In this document: piece after piece, positions 1-9,102 of the stretch
Position numbering within the stretch: position 1 is the stretch's first letter
Layout: every line of letters starts with the position of its first letter
NCBI GenBank assembly: GCA_050949225.1
Contig: JBMNFI010000001.1
Coordinates: 372,001 to 436,000 of the forward strand
Reading direction: 5' to 3'
DNA from: JBMNFI01 sp050949225
GTDB lineage: Bacteria; Bacillota; Dehalobacteriia; UBA4068
Length of the DNA stretch: 64,000 bases
Translations under genes and position numbers: made by a program
Notes under the pieces: model-generated
Told to the model about the DNA's origin: nothing
The model's database searches: none
What the model saw: the letters and a program-made list of their open reading frames with translations, nothing else

Positions 1-16
1 AAACTGACAATGTACT

Positions 17-3000
17 TTATCTGATAACAGTAATTTCTTCAACATACCTAACCCAGTTTTGCATATTAAAATCCTTGGTCTCCTCACTGTCGGAGGCATC
101 TTGCCCCATCACCAAACGGAACGGTTGTCCTTCACTGGCATCATAATAGTTACCGTTTTCCTTGATGGAGATTGCCGGCGGCACTTTAACCGGACTGCCG
201 CTGGCAAAGCTGAAAAGATCCTCCATTAAAGTTTCATAAGTAAACTGCTTGACCATCCCGTCAGAGGATTTAAACTTGATTTTTGCAATATCGCCCTCAA
301 CACCTGCCATCTGCAAAACGTCAGCTACGGGTACACCACTGATAACAATATTTTGTCTTTGGTTGTTAAACTCTTTATTGCGACCCGTATAAGTAGTGTC
401 CGTATACTTGGCGCTTTTTTCCAGATCAGAAAGAGTAATAACAGTTTCTGTGACCCCTTCGCCATTTACCTTAAAGGAAGACTCCACAAGATCTTCATCA
501 ACGATAAAGCCGGAACCACCGCCCAGACTGATATTGTGTTTTACAATAAAGCGTTGCAGCATGGTCGCCGTTTCCGCTCTGGTGGCAGAAGCACCGGGGG
601 ACAGTTGTTGTTTACTATTACCGACAATCACACCGTCTGCCACGGCCCATTTCATCGCTTCTTGTGCCCAAGGAGCAACCAGGTCGGCATCTTTAAAGAA
701 GCTCAAATTGCCATCTGCTACAGGATTAAGTCCTTTATAATCGGCATAGTTATAGAGGATTTTAGCAATTTCCTGACGAGTAGCAGCCTTAAGCGGTGAA
801 AACTTATTGCCGCCCGTGCCTTCAACAATTCCTTCAGAGGCCGCCCAGGCAACAGCTTTGTCATAGTAAGAACCTTTTGGTACATCGCTGAAGGAAGAAG
901 AAGCTACCTTCGGCTCACCTTCTACACGGTACAGCACTGTTACCAGCATGGCGCGATTCATCGTGCCGGCAGGAGCAAATTTTGTGCTGCTGATACCCTT
1001 GAATAAATCGTTTTTCACAGCAAAACTAATTCCGTCATAATACCAAGCATCAGTTTTGACATCCTTAAAGGGGTTTTGCCACTGGCTGTCTTTTTGGAAA
1101 GTGACGTCAATGGTATGCGCTTTACTGATGTTTTTAAACGTAAATTCGCTGTAAGAATCAACCTTTGTACCATCAACTGTTAACGCTTTAATGCTATAAC
1201 CTTCTTGAGGGCTGATCACAAACTTCTGATCGGTAGCGCCAAAGACCGTCACTGCCCCCTGAGGGCTGATCGTGCCGCCGCTACCTGCTGTAGCTGTGAT
1301 TACATAAGTAGGAATATCCTCAGCCATGACATTGACCACGATTTGCGGTAAAGTTGCCGCCTCATATTCATACCCTTGCGGTATGATCGGCGTAAAGAGA
1401 TATTCACCTGCTGTTGTGGCCTGATAAGCCGGTTCACTTACCCAGGTAACATCAATATCTACGTTTGTGCCATTGGCTTTTTGCGCCTGCAGCTGCGTTG
1501 GTAAGTTCAAGGAAACTTCTTCCGTACCAAAAGCCACATTTTGCTGCGCCACGCCATAGCCAAGAGGAGTAAATCCTGTCAAGAAAGGAGTTCCTTCACT
1601 GACCTCAATTTTAATAACATGGGAATTCCATAAGCTAATCGTATTTTCTACAATTAAACGTAAAGGACCGGTACCATTTTCTACAGTTGCATCATAACCG
1701 AGAGCATCCTGACTGTCCACCAGCGGCAAACCGTCCTTAGCATAACTTAAAATAACATCACGGTGTTCGCCATTTTGATAGTTGCTGTCAATACCGTTTT
1801 TCAGATCAGAAATCGGTACTTCCACCGACCAACCGTCGCTGGCGATGACCTTAACTTGAGAAGGAGTGCCCACAACGCCGGCCTGCTCTAAGAGATAAGA
1901 GAGCTTAACCCCTTGATAAACACCGTTGGCATTACCGCCGGAGGCAAAAGAATCACGCACTGTACCTGCCGTCATGGCTTCAATTTGTGCCAAAGTATAA
2001 GTTTTAGTTGCGGCAACACCACTGCCTTCAATTGTCAAAACATGTGATAAATACTCTTTATACAGGTCGCTGTCGCCATGCTGCCAAATACCTTCTTTTG
2101 TCGTAACCTCAATGGCAATGACCTGCTCTAAGACTCCTTCAGAGCTGATTAAGTAGAGCGGTCCGTCACTATTGCCCACTGACGCCTCATAACCTGTCGA
2201 AGTTGTCTCGGGGACTAAAGGAAGACCTTCTTTGCTGTAAGCTAAAATATCGCTGGAAGCCAAATCAAGAACGCTAATTGTCTGTGAAGAAGTTGCGCTT
2301 TTCACGATCACTGCGTCAGCGTCTGCTGCTAACTTGACATCTTTATTGGTCAACAGCTTCTGTAAACTGATCCCATTATAGCTTTTTCCTTGATAGCTTT
2401 GTCCGCTGACCAGCCAAGCCAGATTGTTTTCCAGCTCACTGACGGTATAAGTTTTTTCCTGTCTGACCCCGTTACCGGAAATAGCCAGAGTTTGCTCACC
2501 ATAAGAGCCGTAAATTTCACCAACATGCTTACCTTCGCTCTGTGTAGCATCCAGATGCAGTTCGATCAAATTGGTATCAATATTTACCGCATTGACGTCC
2601 GCTGCCTGCGGCAAAGCAATTTTAAGCGGGCCGTTGTAGTTTTCTACACACAAAGCGGCATTATTAACAGTTTTAGCGCCGTCTGCAGCAGCATCAGTTA
2701 CCAAAGGATAACCATTTTTAGCCCAGATGACCGCCGGCTTAATACCGGTTAAAGTCAAACTATTAACTGTCGATGTGTAATCATGAAAATCTCCGCCATA
2801 ATTACGTAAATAACTCAAATCTACCGTCACATCACCCAGCACGGCCGTACCTTCATAAGTAGGCAGATCGACCTTTTCAGATAACAGCCACCATAAATCA
2901 AGTCCTTCTAAGAATTGCTGCTCTCCGTAGTAAGCGGCGGTTTTCGCCACATTGTTTTCCGCGCCTAGCATCTGCAATTGCGCCAAAGTATAACTCTTAG

Positions 3001-6000
3001 TTTCTAAAAGCTTATCAGTGCCGCTTCCTTCATACACTTTCACGGTCAAAGCCGTATCTTTCAGGCTGTCATATGGTGCATAAGTATGCTGTGTATAAGT
3101 AAGATTGTCACCAATGATGATTTTATTGACCATCTTGGCATTTTTGTTGGCATTGCGGTCGGCGGCTTCTAACTGACCTACCGTAATTTTTAATGGGCCT
3201 CCGCCATTATCAGCTGCCGCCACATAACCTTCTGCTGCCGATGGTTTATATTGAACATTTTCATAACCAACAGAACCAACTAAAGGATAACCGTTGGCAC
3301 CATAGGAAATCATCACCGGCAAAGCCTCAGACGTCAAAGCACCGTCCTCTTCATAGCTGCCATATAAAGCCTTAATTTCACCGATAGAAGATGTCACACT
3401 GTAACCATCACGTGACACAAACGAGACACGCGTAGAGTCAGGCAGTGCTTCGTCCATACCACAAACATCAACCAGGAAGTCATAAAGTTTGATTCCGCTC
3501 ATCATCTGACTGTTATAGCTGTTACCGCTGCCTCTGAAACTGTATTCAGCGGCATAACCTAAGCCGGCATCAGCATCAGCTGCCAAAAGCTCTAAATCAC
3601 GTACGCTAAAGACTTGTGTTTCCCCGATGCCACTACCGGTCACGCTTAAAGTGGCATAAACATAATCGCCTTTACCATAATTTTTGGCCACCTCATCTGT
3701 AGCATCAATATATGAGATATGAGCCGCAGCATCAGTTGTCGTTGCCGTGGTGATCTCTAAGCCAATGGCCTCTTCTGCGGTAGTTACCGGTAAACTGCCC
3801 TCAGCAGTGTAAATATCATCACCGGAAGTCGGACCGCCAATAATCGGTTCAGCCGTAGCAGGCTCAATAACCTTGGCTTTTTCATATTTAACGGTTACCC
3901 GTTTGCTTTCAGGAATATTGGTGCTGGTTTTACTTTGTGTATTATTGTAACAAACAAAGTACTCTCCCAGCTCGTCCTCGTCCAGATCCTCATCTTGCCC
4001 GTCTTTGGTTATCAACTTTGCTGAAGTCACTGTTCCTTGATCAGCAGTCAAGTTGTTCAAAAGAACACCATTATATCTTAAGTACATCGGTTTTTGATAG
4101 CCATAAGACAAAGCACTGTCTTTGGCAGGTATCTGTGTCCCGATTTTGAGGAAATCTGTATAAGTGTAATTACTAGTCTGATTAGTGGTTTTATTTTTAA
4201 CAAAGAAATATACACCCTCGTCATAGCTAAAGGAAACCTGCGTTGTCTTGCCGCTGCCGGCTGTCACAATTTTAGTGGCAGATTCACCCTCTGCTAAAGT
4301 TGCATTAGGCACATCAGGAGCACGCACCGTATATTTCATCCCCGGAATCAAACCTTCATAAACGACATCATCAGTAACTTTTAATTCCGGATTAGCAGAG
4401 CTGTAAGAAGACACTGTAAGGCCATCTCTACCGGATAAAACATTACCATCAACGCTAACCACCACGCCGATCAGATATTTAATGACCGTGGCATTAGCTC
4501 CGCCGATATTATCGTCATAAGCACCGCTGCCGGTTTCTCTGTAAGCACGCAACAGACCGGTAGTATCGGCATCTTTAAAGACTCCCGCCGGATCATTAAC
4601 ATTAAAGGCATCCGGAGTCTGATACTCTTCATGAATTTCATAAGTAATTACTGTTTTAGCGGCATTTTTCGAGGCACCATTGACTACATCATTGTTGCTC
4701 AAGCGATATACCGTATCTTTATAACTGGAATTATCAACTGCAGTATTGGCATCAGCATGATAACCATCCTGCTCTGCATACTGAATAACTAAATCATCAG
4801 TAATATTAACGCCTTCTAAACTAGCAAGTAAATCAGAAAGCAGCGCCCCTTTGGCGGTTACAGTTTTATTAACGCTATGGTCATTGTAAGGAAAATCTAC
4901 TGTGGTTTCATATTCTTCCAGTTCTGCTCTGGAAAAATAGAAGTATTCAGTCTGTCCGCTGTCATCTTTTACGGCCAGGAAAAAGATACTGTCCGCAGTA
5001 GGATCCCCGGCTACTTTACCTGTTAAAGCTTCACCGGTAACCTTAGCGCCCATCACGTTTGCAATTACAACCGTCTCCGGTGTTTCACCGGGACAATAAA
5101 TACGTAAAGAGGTCTCATTATTAACAGCACTTTCATCATCGCCTACAGCATCATAAGCGGCAAAGCATTTGTTAATTTCTGCATAAGGAATAGTCCGAAC
5201 GGCATAACCGGCGGCATCCATGTCACCGCTTTTCACCTTAACCAGCAAAGTTTGCCCCGGACTAACAGAAAGCCCCATCTCAGAAAGCAGCTCTGTTAAA
5301 GGCAGACCCTTGAGATGATGAGTAATATTTGCATCTTGGGATAAATAAGCATAATCAGTTTCATAAACCCCTAAATTAACAATGTCTGAAAGAGTAATGG
5401 ATTTTTTAATCTCATTTTCACTGTTATACGCGATAAACGCCGACTGATCTCCGCCTAAACGTAATCTGTTGACGTTTTTGACAATTTTGCAATGGTTATG
5501 CTCGTCATAAACCGTTTGCCCATAAACAAGAGAAGGTAAAACACCTAAAGTGCTGGAAGACATCACAGGTTCAGCCAATTCACTATCGGGATAAGTGAGT
5601 GAACTTAATTTGGTATTAATGCTAAAATCTAAAATCGGCATCCGCAAAGAACCGGCGGAGCCATCAGCAGGATAATAATATCTATCAGTAGTCACGGAAA
5701 AAGCATCCGACAAAACGGACGAATAACCATCAGTGGCTTTAGCTTCAACGGAGATATTTTTAGTGGTATCCACCCCTAAAGCTTGAGCCAGCTTATTGAG
5801 TAAAATGCCCTCCGTCACTCGATAGTAATAAGTAGGAGTACCATGATCCTCCAAAGAAGAATAAATCATGCCCCTTTGCCAAGCCTCACTACCCCCCAAA
5901 GTACTGGGGATATTGTAAGGACCGGCAGCAGATGTGGGTATTTGTCCCACAGTCAGATAATAAAAATTATCTAAAAACCCCATTCCATTGGAAATTTCTT

Positions 6001-6172
6001 GTCCGCCAATCACTAAAACCGGCGATACAGGCTCTAAAACACTTAAGTTGGCACCGTTGTCAGACGGATCAACGGTATCTGCCGAAGCCTGCCCTGACAA
6101 AAACAAACCGCAGCAAACGATAATTAATACCATCAGCCATTTGTTTTTGATCAGCCCTCTTGCATTACTCAT
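17..6172 (-). CDS. Giant SLH-domain surface protein with tandem molybdopterin-binding-fold-like modules
   Basis: A 2051-residue exported protein. Residues 1-31 form a signal peptide ending in ASA. About nine diverged modules follow, each with the layout 'K-x-YTLxxLE ... YxGVxLxxLL ... VxxxSxDGYS ... YxxxGxPLV ... GPLRLxV ... V..IEV', which is the pattern of the sulfite-oxidase molybdopterin-binding fold (PF00174-like). I see no conserved cofactor cysteine, so a structural or ligand-binding role is more likely than redox chemistry. An Ig-like region, a TAGSGGTISPQG-type repeat and three SLH motifs (about residues 1695-1880) come next, and one more module forms the C terminus. The SLH motifs should tether it to the wall. 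Start ATG has AGGAGTGTAGAAA before it. The 245-base upstream gap has a GGGCA/TGCCC hairpin (6232-6267). Function unknown. Confidence 0.8.
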   Translation of the reverse strand: MSNARGLIKNKWLMVLIIVCCGLFLSGQASADTVDPSDNGANLSVLEPVSPVLVIGGQEISNGMGFLDNFYYLTVGQIPTSAAGPYNIPSTLGGSEAWQRGMIYSSLEDHGTPTYYYRVTEGILLNKLAQALGVDTTKNISVEAKATDGYSSVLSDAFSVTTDRYYYPADGSAGSLRMPILDFSINTKLSSLTYPDSELAEPVMSSSTLGVLPSLVYGQTVYDEHNHCKIVKNVNRLRLGGDQSAFIAYNSENEIKKSITLSDIVNLGVYETDYAYLSQDANITHHLKGLPLTELLSEMGLSVSPGQTLLVKVKSGDMDAAGYAVRTIPYAEINKCFAAYDAVGDDESAVNNETSLRIYCPGETPETVVIANVMGAKVTGEALTGKVAGDPTADSIFFLAVKDDSGQTEYFYFSRAELEEYETTVDFPYNDHSVNKTVTAKGALLSDLLASLEGVNITDDLVIQYAEQDGYHADANTAVDNSSYKDTVYRLSNNDVVNGASKNAAKTVITYEIHEEYQTPDAFNVNDPAGVFKDADTTGLLRAYRETGSGAYDDNIGGANATVIKYLIGVVVSVDGNVLSGRDGLTVSSYSSANPELKVTDDVVYEGLIPGMKYTVRAPDVPNATLAEGESATKIVTAGSGKTTQVSFSYDEGVYFFVKNKTTNQTSNYTYTDFLKIGTQIPAKDSALSYGYQKPMYLRYNGVLLNNLTADQGTVTSAKLITKDGQDEDLDEDELGEYFVCYNNTQSKTSTNIPESKRVTVKYEKAKVIEPATAEPIIGGPTSGDDIYTAEGSLPVTTAEEAIGLEITTATTTDAAAHISYIDATDEVAKNYGKGDYVYATLSVTGSGIGETQVFSVRDLELLAADADAGLGYAAEYSFRGSGNSYNSQMMSGIKLYDFLVDVCGMDEALPDSTRVSFVSRDGYSVTSSIGEIKALYGSYEEDGALTSEALPVMISYGANGYPLVGSVGYENVQYKPSAAEGYVAAADNGGGPLKITVGQLEAADRNANKNAKMVNKIIIGDNLTYTQHTYAPYDSLKDTALTVKVYEGSGTDKLLETKSYTLAQLQMLGAENNVAKTAAYYGEQQFLEGLDLWWLLSEKVDLPTYEGTAVLGDVTVDLSYLRNYGGDFHDYTSTVNSLTLTGIKPAVIWAKNGYPLVTDAAADGAKTVNNAALCVENYNGPLKIALPQAADVNAVNIDTNLIELHLDATQSEGKHVGEIYGSYGEQTLAISGNGVRQEKTYTVSELENNLAWLVSGQSYQGKSYNGISLQKLLTNKDVKLAADADAVIVKSATSSQTISVLDLASSDILAYSKEGLPLVPETTSTGYEASVGNSDGPLYLISSEGVLEQVIAIEVTTKEGIWQHGDSDLYKEYLSHVLTIEGSGVAATKTYTLAQIEAMTAGTVRDSFASGGNANGVYQGVKLSYLLEQAGVVGTPSQVKVIASDGWSVEVPISDLKNGIDSNYQNGEHRDVILSYAKDGLPLVDSQDALGYDATVENGTGPLRLIVENTISLWNSHVIKIEVSEGTPFLTGFTPLGYGVAQQNVAFGTEEVSLNLPTQLQAQKANGTNVDIDVTWVSEPAYQATTAGEYLFTPIIPQGYEYEAATLPQIVVNVMAEDIPTYVITATAGSGGTISPQGAVTVFGATDQKFVISPQEGYSIKALTVDGTKVDSYSEFTFKNISKAHTIDVTFQKDSQWQNPFKDVKTDAWYYDGISFAVKNDLFKGISSTKFAPAGTMNRAMLVTVLYRVEGEPKVASSSFSDVPKGSYYDKAVAWAASEGIVEGTGGNKFSPLKAATRQEIAKILYNYADYKGLNPVADGNLSFFKDADLVAPWAQEAMKWAVADGVIVGNSKQQLSPGASATRAETATMLQRFIVKHNISLGGGSGFIVDEDLVESSFKVNGEGVTETVITLSDLEKSAKYTDTTYTGRNKEFNNQRQNIVISGVPVADVLQMAGVEGDIAKIKFKSSDGMVKQFTYETLMEDLFSFASGSPVKVPPAISIKENGNYYDASEGQPFRLVMGQDASDSEETKDFNMQNWVRYVEEITVIR

Positions 6173-6417
6173 TTTCTACACTCCTTTTTTCTCATTTAAT
6201 TTTTTGTATAAACTATCCTCAATATAGATAATTTAGGGCAAACAAAATATCCCATCAACTGCCCAAACCTAGTTTAAACAACAGGCTTGACTGCAGATAA
6301 GATCTTAATTAATCTCCGAAGCTATTTATACACTCATGCTGAATTTATGAATAAATTATACTAGCAAAGGAATAATATAGCTCATAAATAAACCCGCCAA
6401 ATTTTTTAGAAACTATT

Positions 6418-6807
6418 TTATAGATCACCAAAATGGCGAGGAAAATAATCATCAGCGGCTTTTCTAAGATCGGCGATAAAGTCTTCATAACGGTTTATAA
6501 AGTCCTCACCTCCAGAAGTCAACTTACTACCTCGCCCACGACCTACAGCGCTTTCTACCAGCGGAAAGCCCAGGTATTTCTCCATTTTCCGTAAAATGGT
6601 CCAAGCCTTACTGTAAGCCATACCCATGGATTTGGCCGCCGCGGAAAGCGAACCGTGTTCCTGAATCCTACAAAGAAGAGTGTCTACACCAATACCAAAG
6701 GATTCTCTGATATGGTCATCCCCCCTAACAATAAACACCCTCAACTCGTAACCTAACTTTTCTTTCTTTTCTTTCTTTGCGTTTTTCGTTGCGGACTGCT
6801 TTTCCAC
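6418..6807 (-). CDS. ModE-type N-terminal winged-helix regulator (no molybdate-binding domain)
   Basis: A 129-residue protein matching the DNA-binding half of ModE: a LysR-like winged helix with the motif GSLSAAAKSMGMAYSKAW and the wing ending RGRGSKLTSGGEDFI. It has no C-terminal molybdate-binding (Mop/TOBE) domain, so it may sense nothing directly or use a partner. I chose the GTG start at 6807 because AGGTG lies six bases upstream; the ATG 39 bases further out has no ribosome site. It is transcribed divergently from the TrmO-FmdE-like gene. An inverted repeat over its own -10 suggests autoregulation. The neighbours have a molybdenum theme, so control of those genes is a fair guess. Confidence 0.75.
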   Translation of the reverse strand: MEKQSATKNAKKEKKEKLGYELRVFIVRGDDHIRESFGIGVDTLLCRIQEHGSLSAAAKSMGMAYSKAWTILRKMEKYLGFPLVESAVGRGRGSKLTSGGEDFINRYEDFIADLRKAADDYFPRHFGDL

Positions 6808-6848
6808 TGTTTCACCTCGCTGACTTCTTGTTGACAAATTAAACAAAT

Positions 6849-6902
6849 GTCTATATTATATTCTTACAAGAATAATATACAAAATTTTTCCTGTTTTGTC
6901 AA
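6849..6902 (-). promoter_or_regulatory. Sigma-A promoter with overlapping inverted repeat for the ModE-like gene
   Basis: On the minus strand, TTGACA (6897-6902) and TATATT (6874-6879) are 17 bases apart. The -10 lies in a near-perfect dyad, ATATTATTCTT-GT-AAGAATATAATAT (about 6849-6877, one 2-base insertion). This is a good operator candidate for the adjacent regulator. Confidence 0.65.
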
Positions 6903-6979
6903 GAGGAGAAAGAGAAAAAATCTCTAATATTTAAGATAATCGGAGCAATTTTCTGATCATTCGGGAAAGGGGAACCATC

Positions 6980-7789
6980 ATGTCAAAAATTTCACCCATC
7001 GGTAAAATTAAGAACACTAAAAAAAGCAAATATCCTTATTATTGCACAGCAGAAATTGAAATCGACCGACAATTCATGTCGGGCTTGACACGCTTAGAGG
7101 AGCATTCGCATCTTTGGGTAATCTGCCTGTTTGAGCAGCAAAAAGAGCCTGCCTTGCTGATTAAGCCGCGCCACTTGTACCCCACAGAAAACCAGCAGCC
7201 CTTCGGTGTTTTCGCTCTGCGTTCACCTAATCATCCCAACCCTTTGAGCTTGACTTTAACCAAGCTGGAAAAGATCGAGGACAATCGTTTATATGTTTCC
7301 ACCATTGATGCCAATGAAGACACTCCTGTGCTTGATATTAAGCCTTATTATACAGATGACATTGTCTTTTCGCCGACCTCCCCCACTTTTCAGAATAAAT
7401 CGCCTGAAATTCAGCTGGGCTGGCTGGAAAAAGCCGCTTTAAACCATCATCAAGAGGAATGTGTTTACAGTGCTTTGGCCATCAGAGCTGTTCATTATGC
7501 CGAGCTGCAAGGAATTAATACCACGGCTGCTGATTTATGCGTCCAGGTCAGCGGGCATCCCTGTTTTGCCGACACGCTGCAGGGTTTAATGCAGGCGCGC
7601 TTGTCTAATCCCTGCCGTTTTGCTTTTCAAGAAGCCGAAGAAAATCGCTGTCGTTTTTATGATGCAAAAAACAATCTGCTTTTTTGTGCCGCAGCACTTT
7701 TGCCCACTGATTATCAGTCCGTCATTACAGCGGATTTTGCGGATATTTTTACACTCACTTGGCAAAACAACCGCCAAAATAAACTCTGA
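6980..7789 (+). CDS. TrmO (TsaA)-domain protein with FmdE-like C-terminal extension
   Basis: Residues 1-140 resemble TrmO/TsaA (YaeB), the SAM-dependent methylase of t6A37 in tRNA: opening SPIGKIKN, then the block FGVFALRSPNHPNP and the segment LDIKPYYTDD. Residues about 155-240 are an added domain with the layout of formylmethanofuran dehydrogenase subunit E (FmdE): an ALAIRAVHYAELQG helix, then GHPCFADTLQGL and a closing CRFYDAKNNLLF. The FmdE metal ligands look only partly kept. The ATG follows AAAGGGGAACCATC. It is first in a run with the MobB-like gene 27 bases downstream, which suggests a link to molybdenum cofactor metabolism. The TrmO half is fairly sure; the FmdE half is a pattern match. 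Confidence 0.75.
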   Translation: MSKISPIGKIKNTKKSKYPYYCTAEIEIDRQFMSGLTRLEEHSHLWVICLFEQQKEPALLIKPRHLYPTENQQPFGVFALRSPNHPNPLSLTLTKLEKIEDNRLYVSTIDANEDTPVLDIKPYYTDDIVFSPTSPTFQNKSPEIQLGWLEKAALNHHQEECVYSALAIRAVHYAELQGINTTAADLCVQVSGHPCFADTLQGLMQARLSNPCRFAFQEAEENRCRFYDAKNNLLFCAAALLPTDYQSVITADFADIFTLTWQNNRQNKL

Positions 7790-7816
7790 AAATTAAACAT
7801 ATGAGGTGATCTTATT

Positions 7817-8152
7817 ATGAAAATACTTGCCGTTTGCGGAAATGGCCAACTGGCGCATCAAATTCTTGATCAGCTGGCTCAAGAACTTAACCGCCGTCGC
7901 TACAGCGTGGCTCTTTGGCAAATAAGCGATGATCAGGAAGAGATGCCGCTGCCTCTTGGCGTGGAGCTGGTGATCCGAGAAAACCGCCAACAAATAGCTT
8001 ATCTAAAACGCCGTAAAAGCGGCATTACCGAGCAGCTGCAGCAGGTGACTCAGGATTTTTTACTGATCGAAGGCCCTTGCGACTTTGCGCCTAATCTGTG
8101 CTGCCTGCCCTCAAAGCCGGGCGGTAACGATCTAGACTATAAGTCTTATTGA
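7817..8152 (+). CDS. MobB-like protein, N-terminal part (frame-disrupted, P-loop lost)
   Basis: This 111-residue frame resembles the N-terminal half of MobB, a nucleotide-binding protein of molybdopterin dinucleotide synthesis: MKILAVCGNGQLAHQILDQL, then RRRYSVALWQISDD and LLIEGPC. The Walker A loop that should read GxxxxGKT is GNGQLAHQ, so nucleotide binding is doubtful. The frame ends at TGA 8150-8152, where homology appears to continue in the +1 frame. The natural joint is after ...GGNDLD, continuing as TISLIESLEQL in the next frame. The gene is therefore either broken by a 1-base insertion, mis-sequenced, or frameshifted in translation. Ribosome site GAGGTG precedes the ATG. Confidence 0.6.
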   Translation: MKILAVCGNGQLAHQILDQLAQELNRRRYSVALWQISDDQEEMPLPLGVELVIRENRQQIAYLKRRKSGITEQLQQVTQDFLLIEGPCDFAPNLCCLPSKPGGNDLDYKSY

Positions 8153-8156
8153 AAGT

Positions 8157-8501
8157 TTGGAGCAGCTGACACCGCAATTTATTGATGAGCTGCTGACTAA
8201 AATACCCACGGCTCTGCCTTTTCCAAGGGGCAACCTCTGCTGCAGCGAATGCGGTTACAGCGATTGCTTAGCATTAACTAAAGCAGTAGTGGCAGGCACC
8301 GCCGACACTGATTTATGCACTTTGCAAGAAAACCGTGTCGAAATTAAAATCAATGGTCAAAGCCTGCCTTTGGTCACCTTTGTGCAAGCAGTAACTAAAG
8401 AAGTGGTTGACGGCTTGTTAAGCAATTTAGATGGCTATGACGCCAATGCTCTTTTGGAAATCACTATCCAACCGGCGGATAAACTGCATCAGCAATCATA
8501 G
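8157..8501 (+). CDS. MobB-like protein, C-terminal Fe-S/MobB tail (out-of-frame continuation)
   Basis: This frame carries the second half of the same protein. It has a cysteine cluster, CCSECGYSDCLALTKAVVAG followed by a Cys, which fits the CGxxxCxx(F/L)AxxxxxG...C iron-sulfur motif seen in some clostridial and archaeal MobB proteins. It is followed by the tail VEIKINGQSLPLVTFVQAV typical of those MobB C termini. The only usable start is TTG at 8157, with no ribosome site before it, and the open frame reaches back to a TAG at 8133. It is therefore better read as the 3' part of the gene that begins at 7817 than as a separate gene. Confidence 0.55.
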   Translation: MEQLTPQFIDELLTKIPTALPFPRGNLCCSECGYSDCLALTKAVVAGTADTDLCTLQENRVEIKINGQSLPLVTFVQAVTKEVVDGLLSNLDGYDANALLEITIQPADKLHQQS

Positions 8502-8536
8502 ATGCCGCTTGTGCTAAAATCAGAGATTAGCTCTTC

Positions 8537-8560
8537 AGCGCCAGCCTTAAGGTTGGCGCT
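8537..8560 (+). terminator. GC-rich hairpin after the MobB-like gene
   Basis: AGCGCCAGCC-TTAA-GGTTGGCGCT forms a 10-bp stem with one wobble pair. No T-tract follows, so termination would need something else. Its 3' arm is the first unit of the repeat next to it. Confidence 0.4.
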
Positions 8561-8603
8561 AAATTAGGTTAGCGCTGAATTAGGTTAGCGCTGAATTAGG
8601 TTA
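8556..8603. repeat. Three tandem 16-bp repeats
   Basis: GCGCT(A/G)AATTAGGTTA occurs three times in a row (8556, 8572, 8588), with a fourth partial copy starting GCGCC at 8604. The array grows out of the 3' arm of the preceding hairpin, as expected from replication slippage. Confidence 0.9.
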
Positions 8604-9040
8604 GCGCCCAAATAAGATAAAAGCACCCACCAGCGCACCCCACCAACGAACTCACCAACTTCCTCCCTCCGCTCACTGCTACCGCCCTTCTCCCCATCTT
8701 TTCCCCACCTCCCCATGACAACTTACTACCCCTCCTTGGTCGGTAACTAAATTTACCAACCTTTAGCCTGTCCCCTCCATCCCCCCCCACGGCAGTACTG
8801 CCGTGGGGAGTGCAAACAACTTAGGAGAAAATAAGCCCTGCTGCGAATCTTTCACCAAAGGAGAGCTGCCCTTTTGCCGGCGGCGATAACAACAGCGAAA
8901 GCACCTGTAATCTTCAGATTAAAAGACAGCCGTCAGCACACCCCATCACCCCCCCCCTTTGGTATCCTCCGCAGCCGCTCAACTGCTGCTCGACAAAAAC
9001 AAAACCTTTAAAACTGCCTTTGACCCCTGATTTGATTATA
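8604..9040. other. Gene-free, strand-biased intergenic region with a perfect 24-bp palindrome
   Basis: No credible gene here. 8610-8790 is rich in C and pyrimidines on the plus strand. A perfect palindrome, CCCCACGGCAGT/ACTGCCGTGGGG, lies at 8785-8808. A smaller TAATCT-TC-AGATTA hairpin occurs around 8910-8925. The stretch 8800-8960 looks structured, but I could not match it to a known riboswitch. Confidence 0.6.
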
Positions 9041-9076
9041 AAAACCCCCGTTATCATGCATGATAACGGGGGTTTT
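9041..9076. terminator. Bidirectional intrinsic terminator (perfect 36-bp palindrome)
   Basis: AAAACCCCCGTTATCATG is followed immediately by its exact reverse complement. The ends give T-tracts on both strands. It lies just after the stop of the minus-strand lipoprotein gene and so ends the amidase-to-lipoprotein operon. Confidence 0.9.
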
Positions 9077-9102
9077 CTATTTTATACACTGGTACTTGTT
9101 TT

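Noticed and set aside
353..799. Plus-strand frames inside the large SLH gene
   Set aside because: Antisense shadows; the minus-strand frame is continuous with clear SLH motifs.
8596..8790. 64-codon minus-strand open frame in the C-rich intergenic region
   Set aside because: Gly/Arg-rich product of a skewed tract, no ribosome site, no recognisable fold.
8785..8990. Cobalamin, c-di-GMP or molybdenum-cofactor riboswitch
   Set aside because: The region looks structured and has molybdenum-type neighbours, but none of the conserved cores can be found on either strand.
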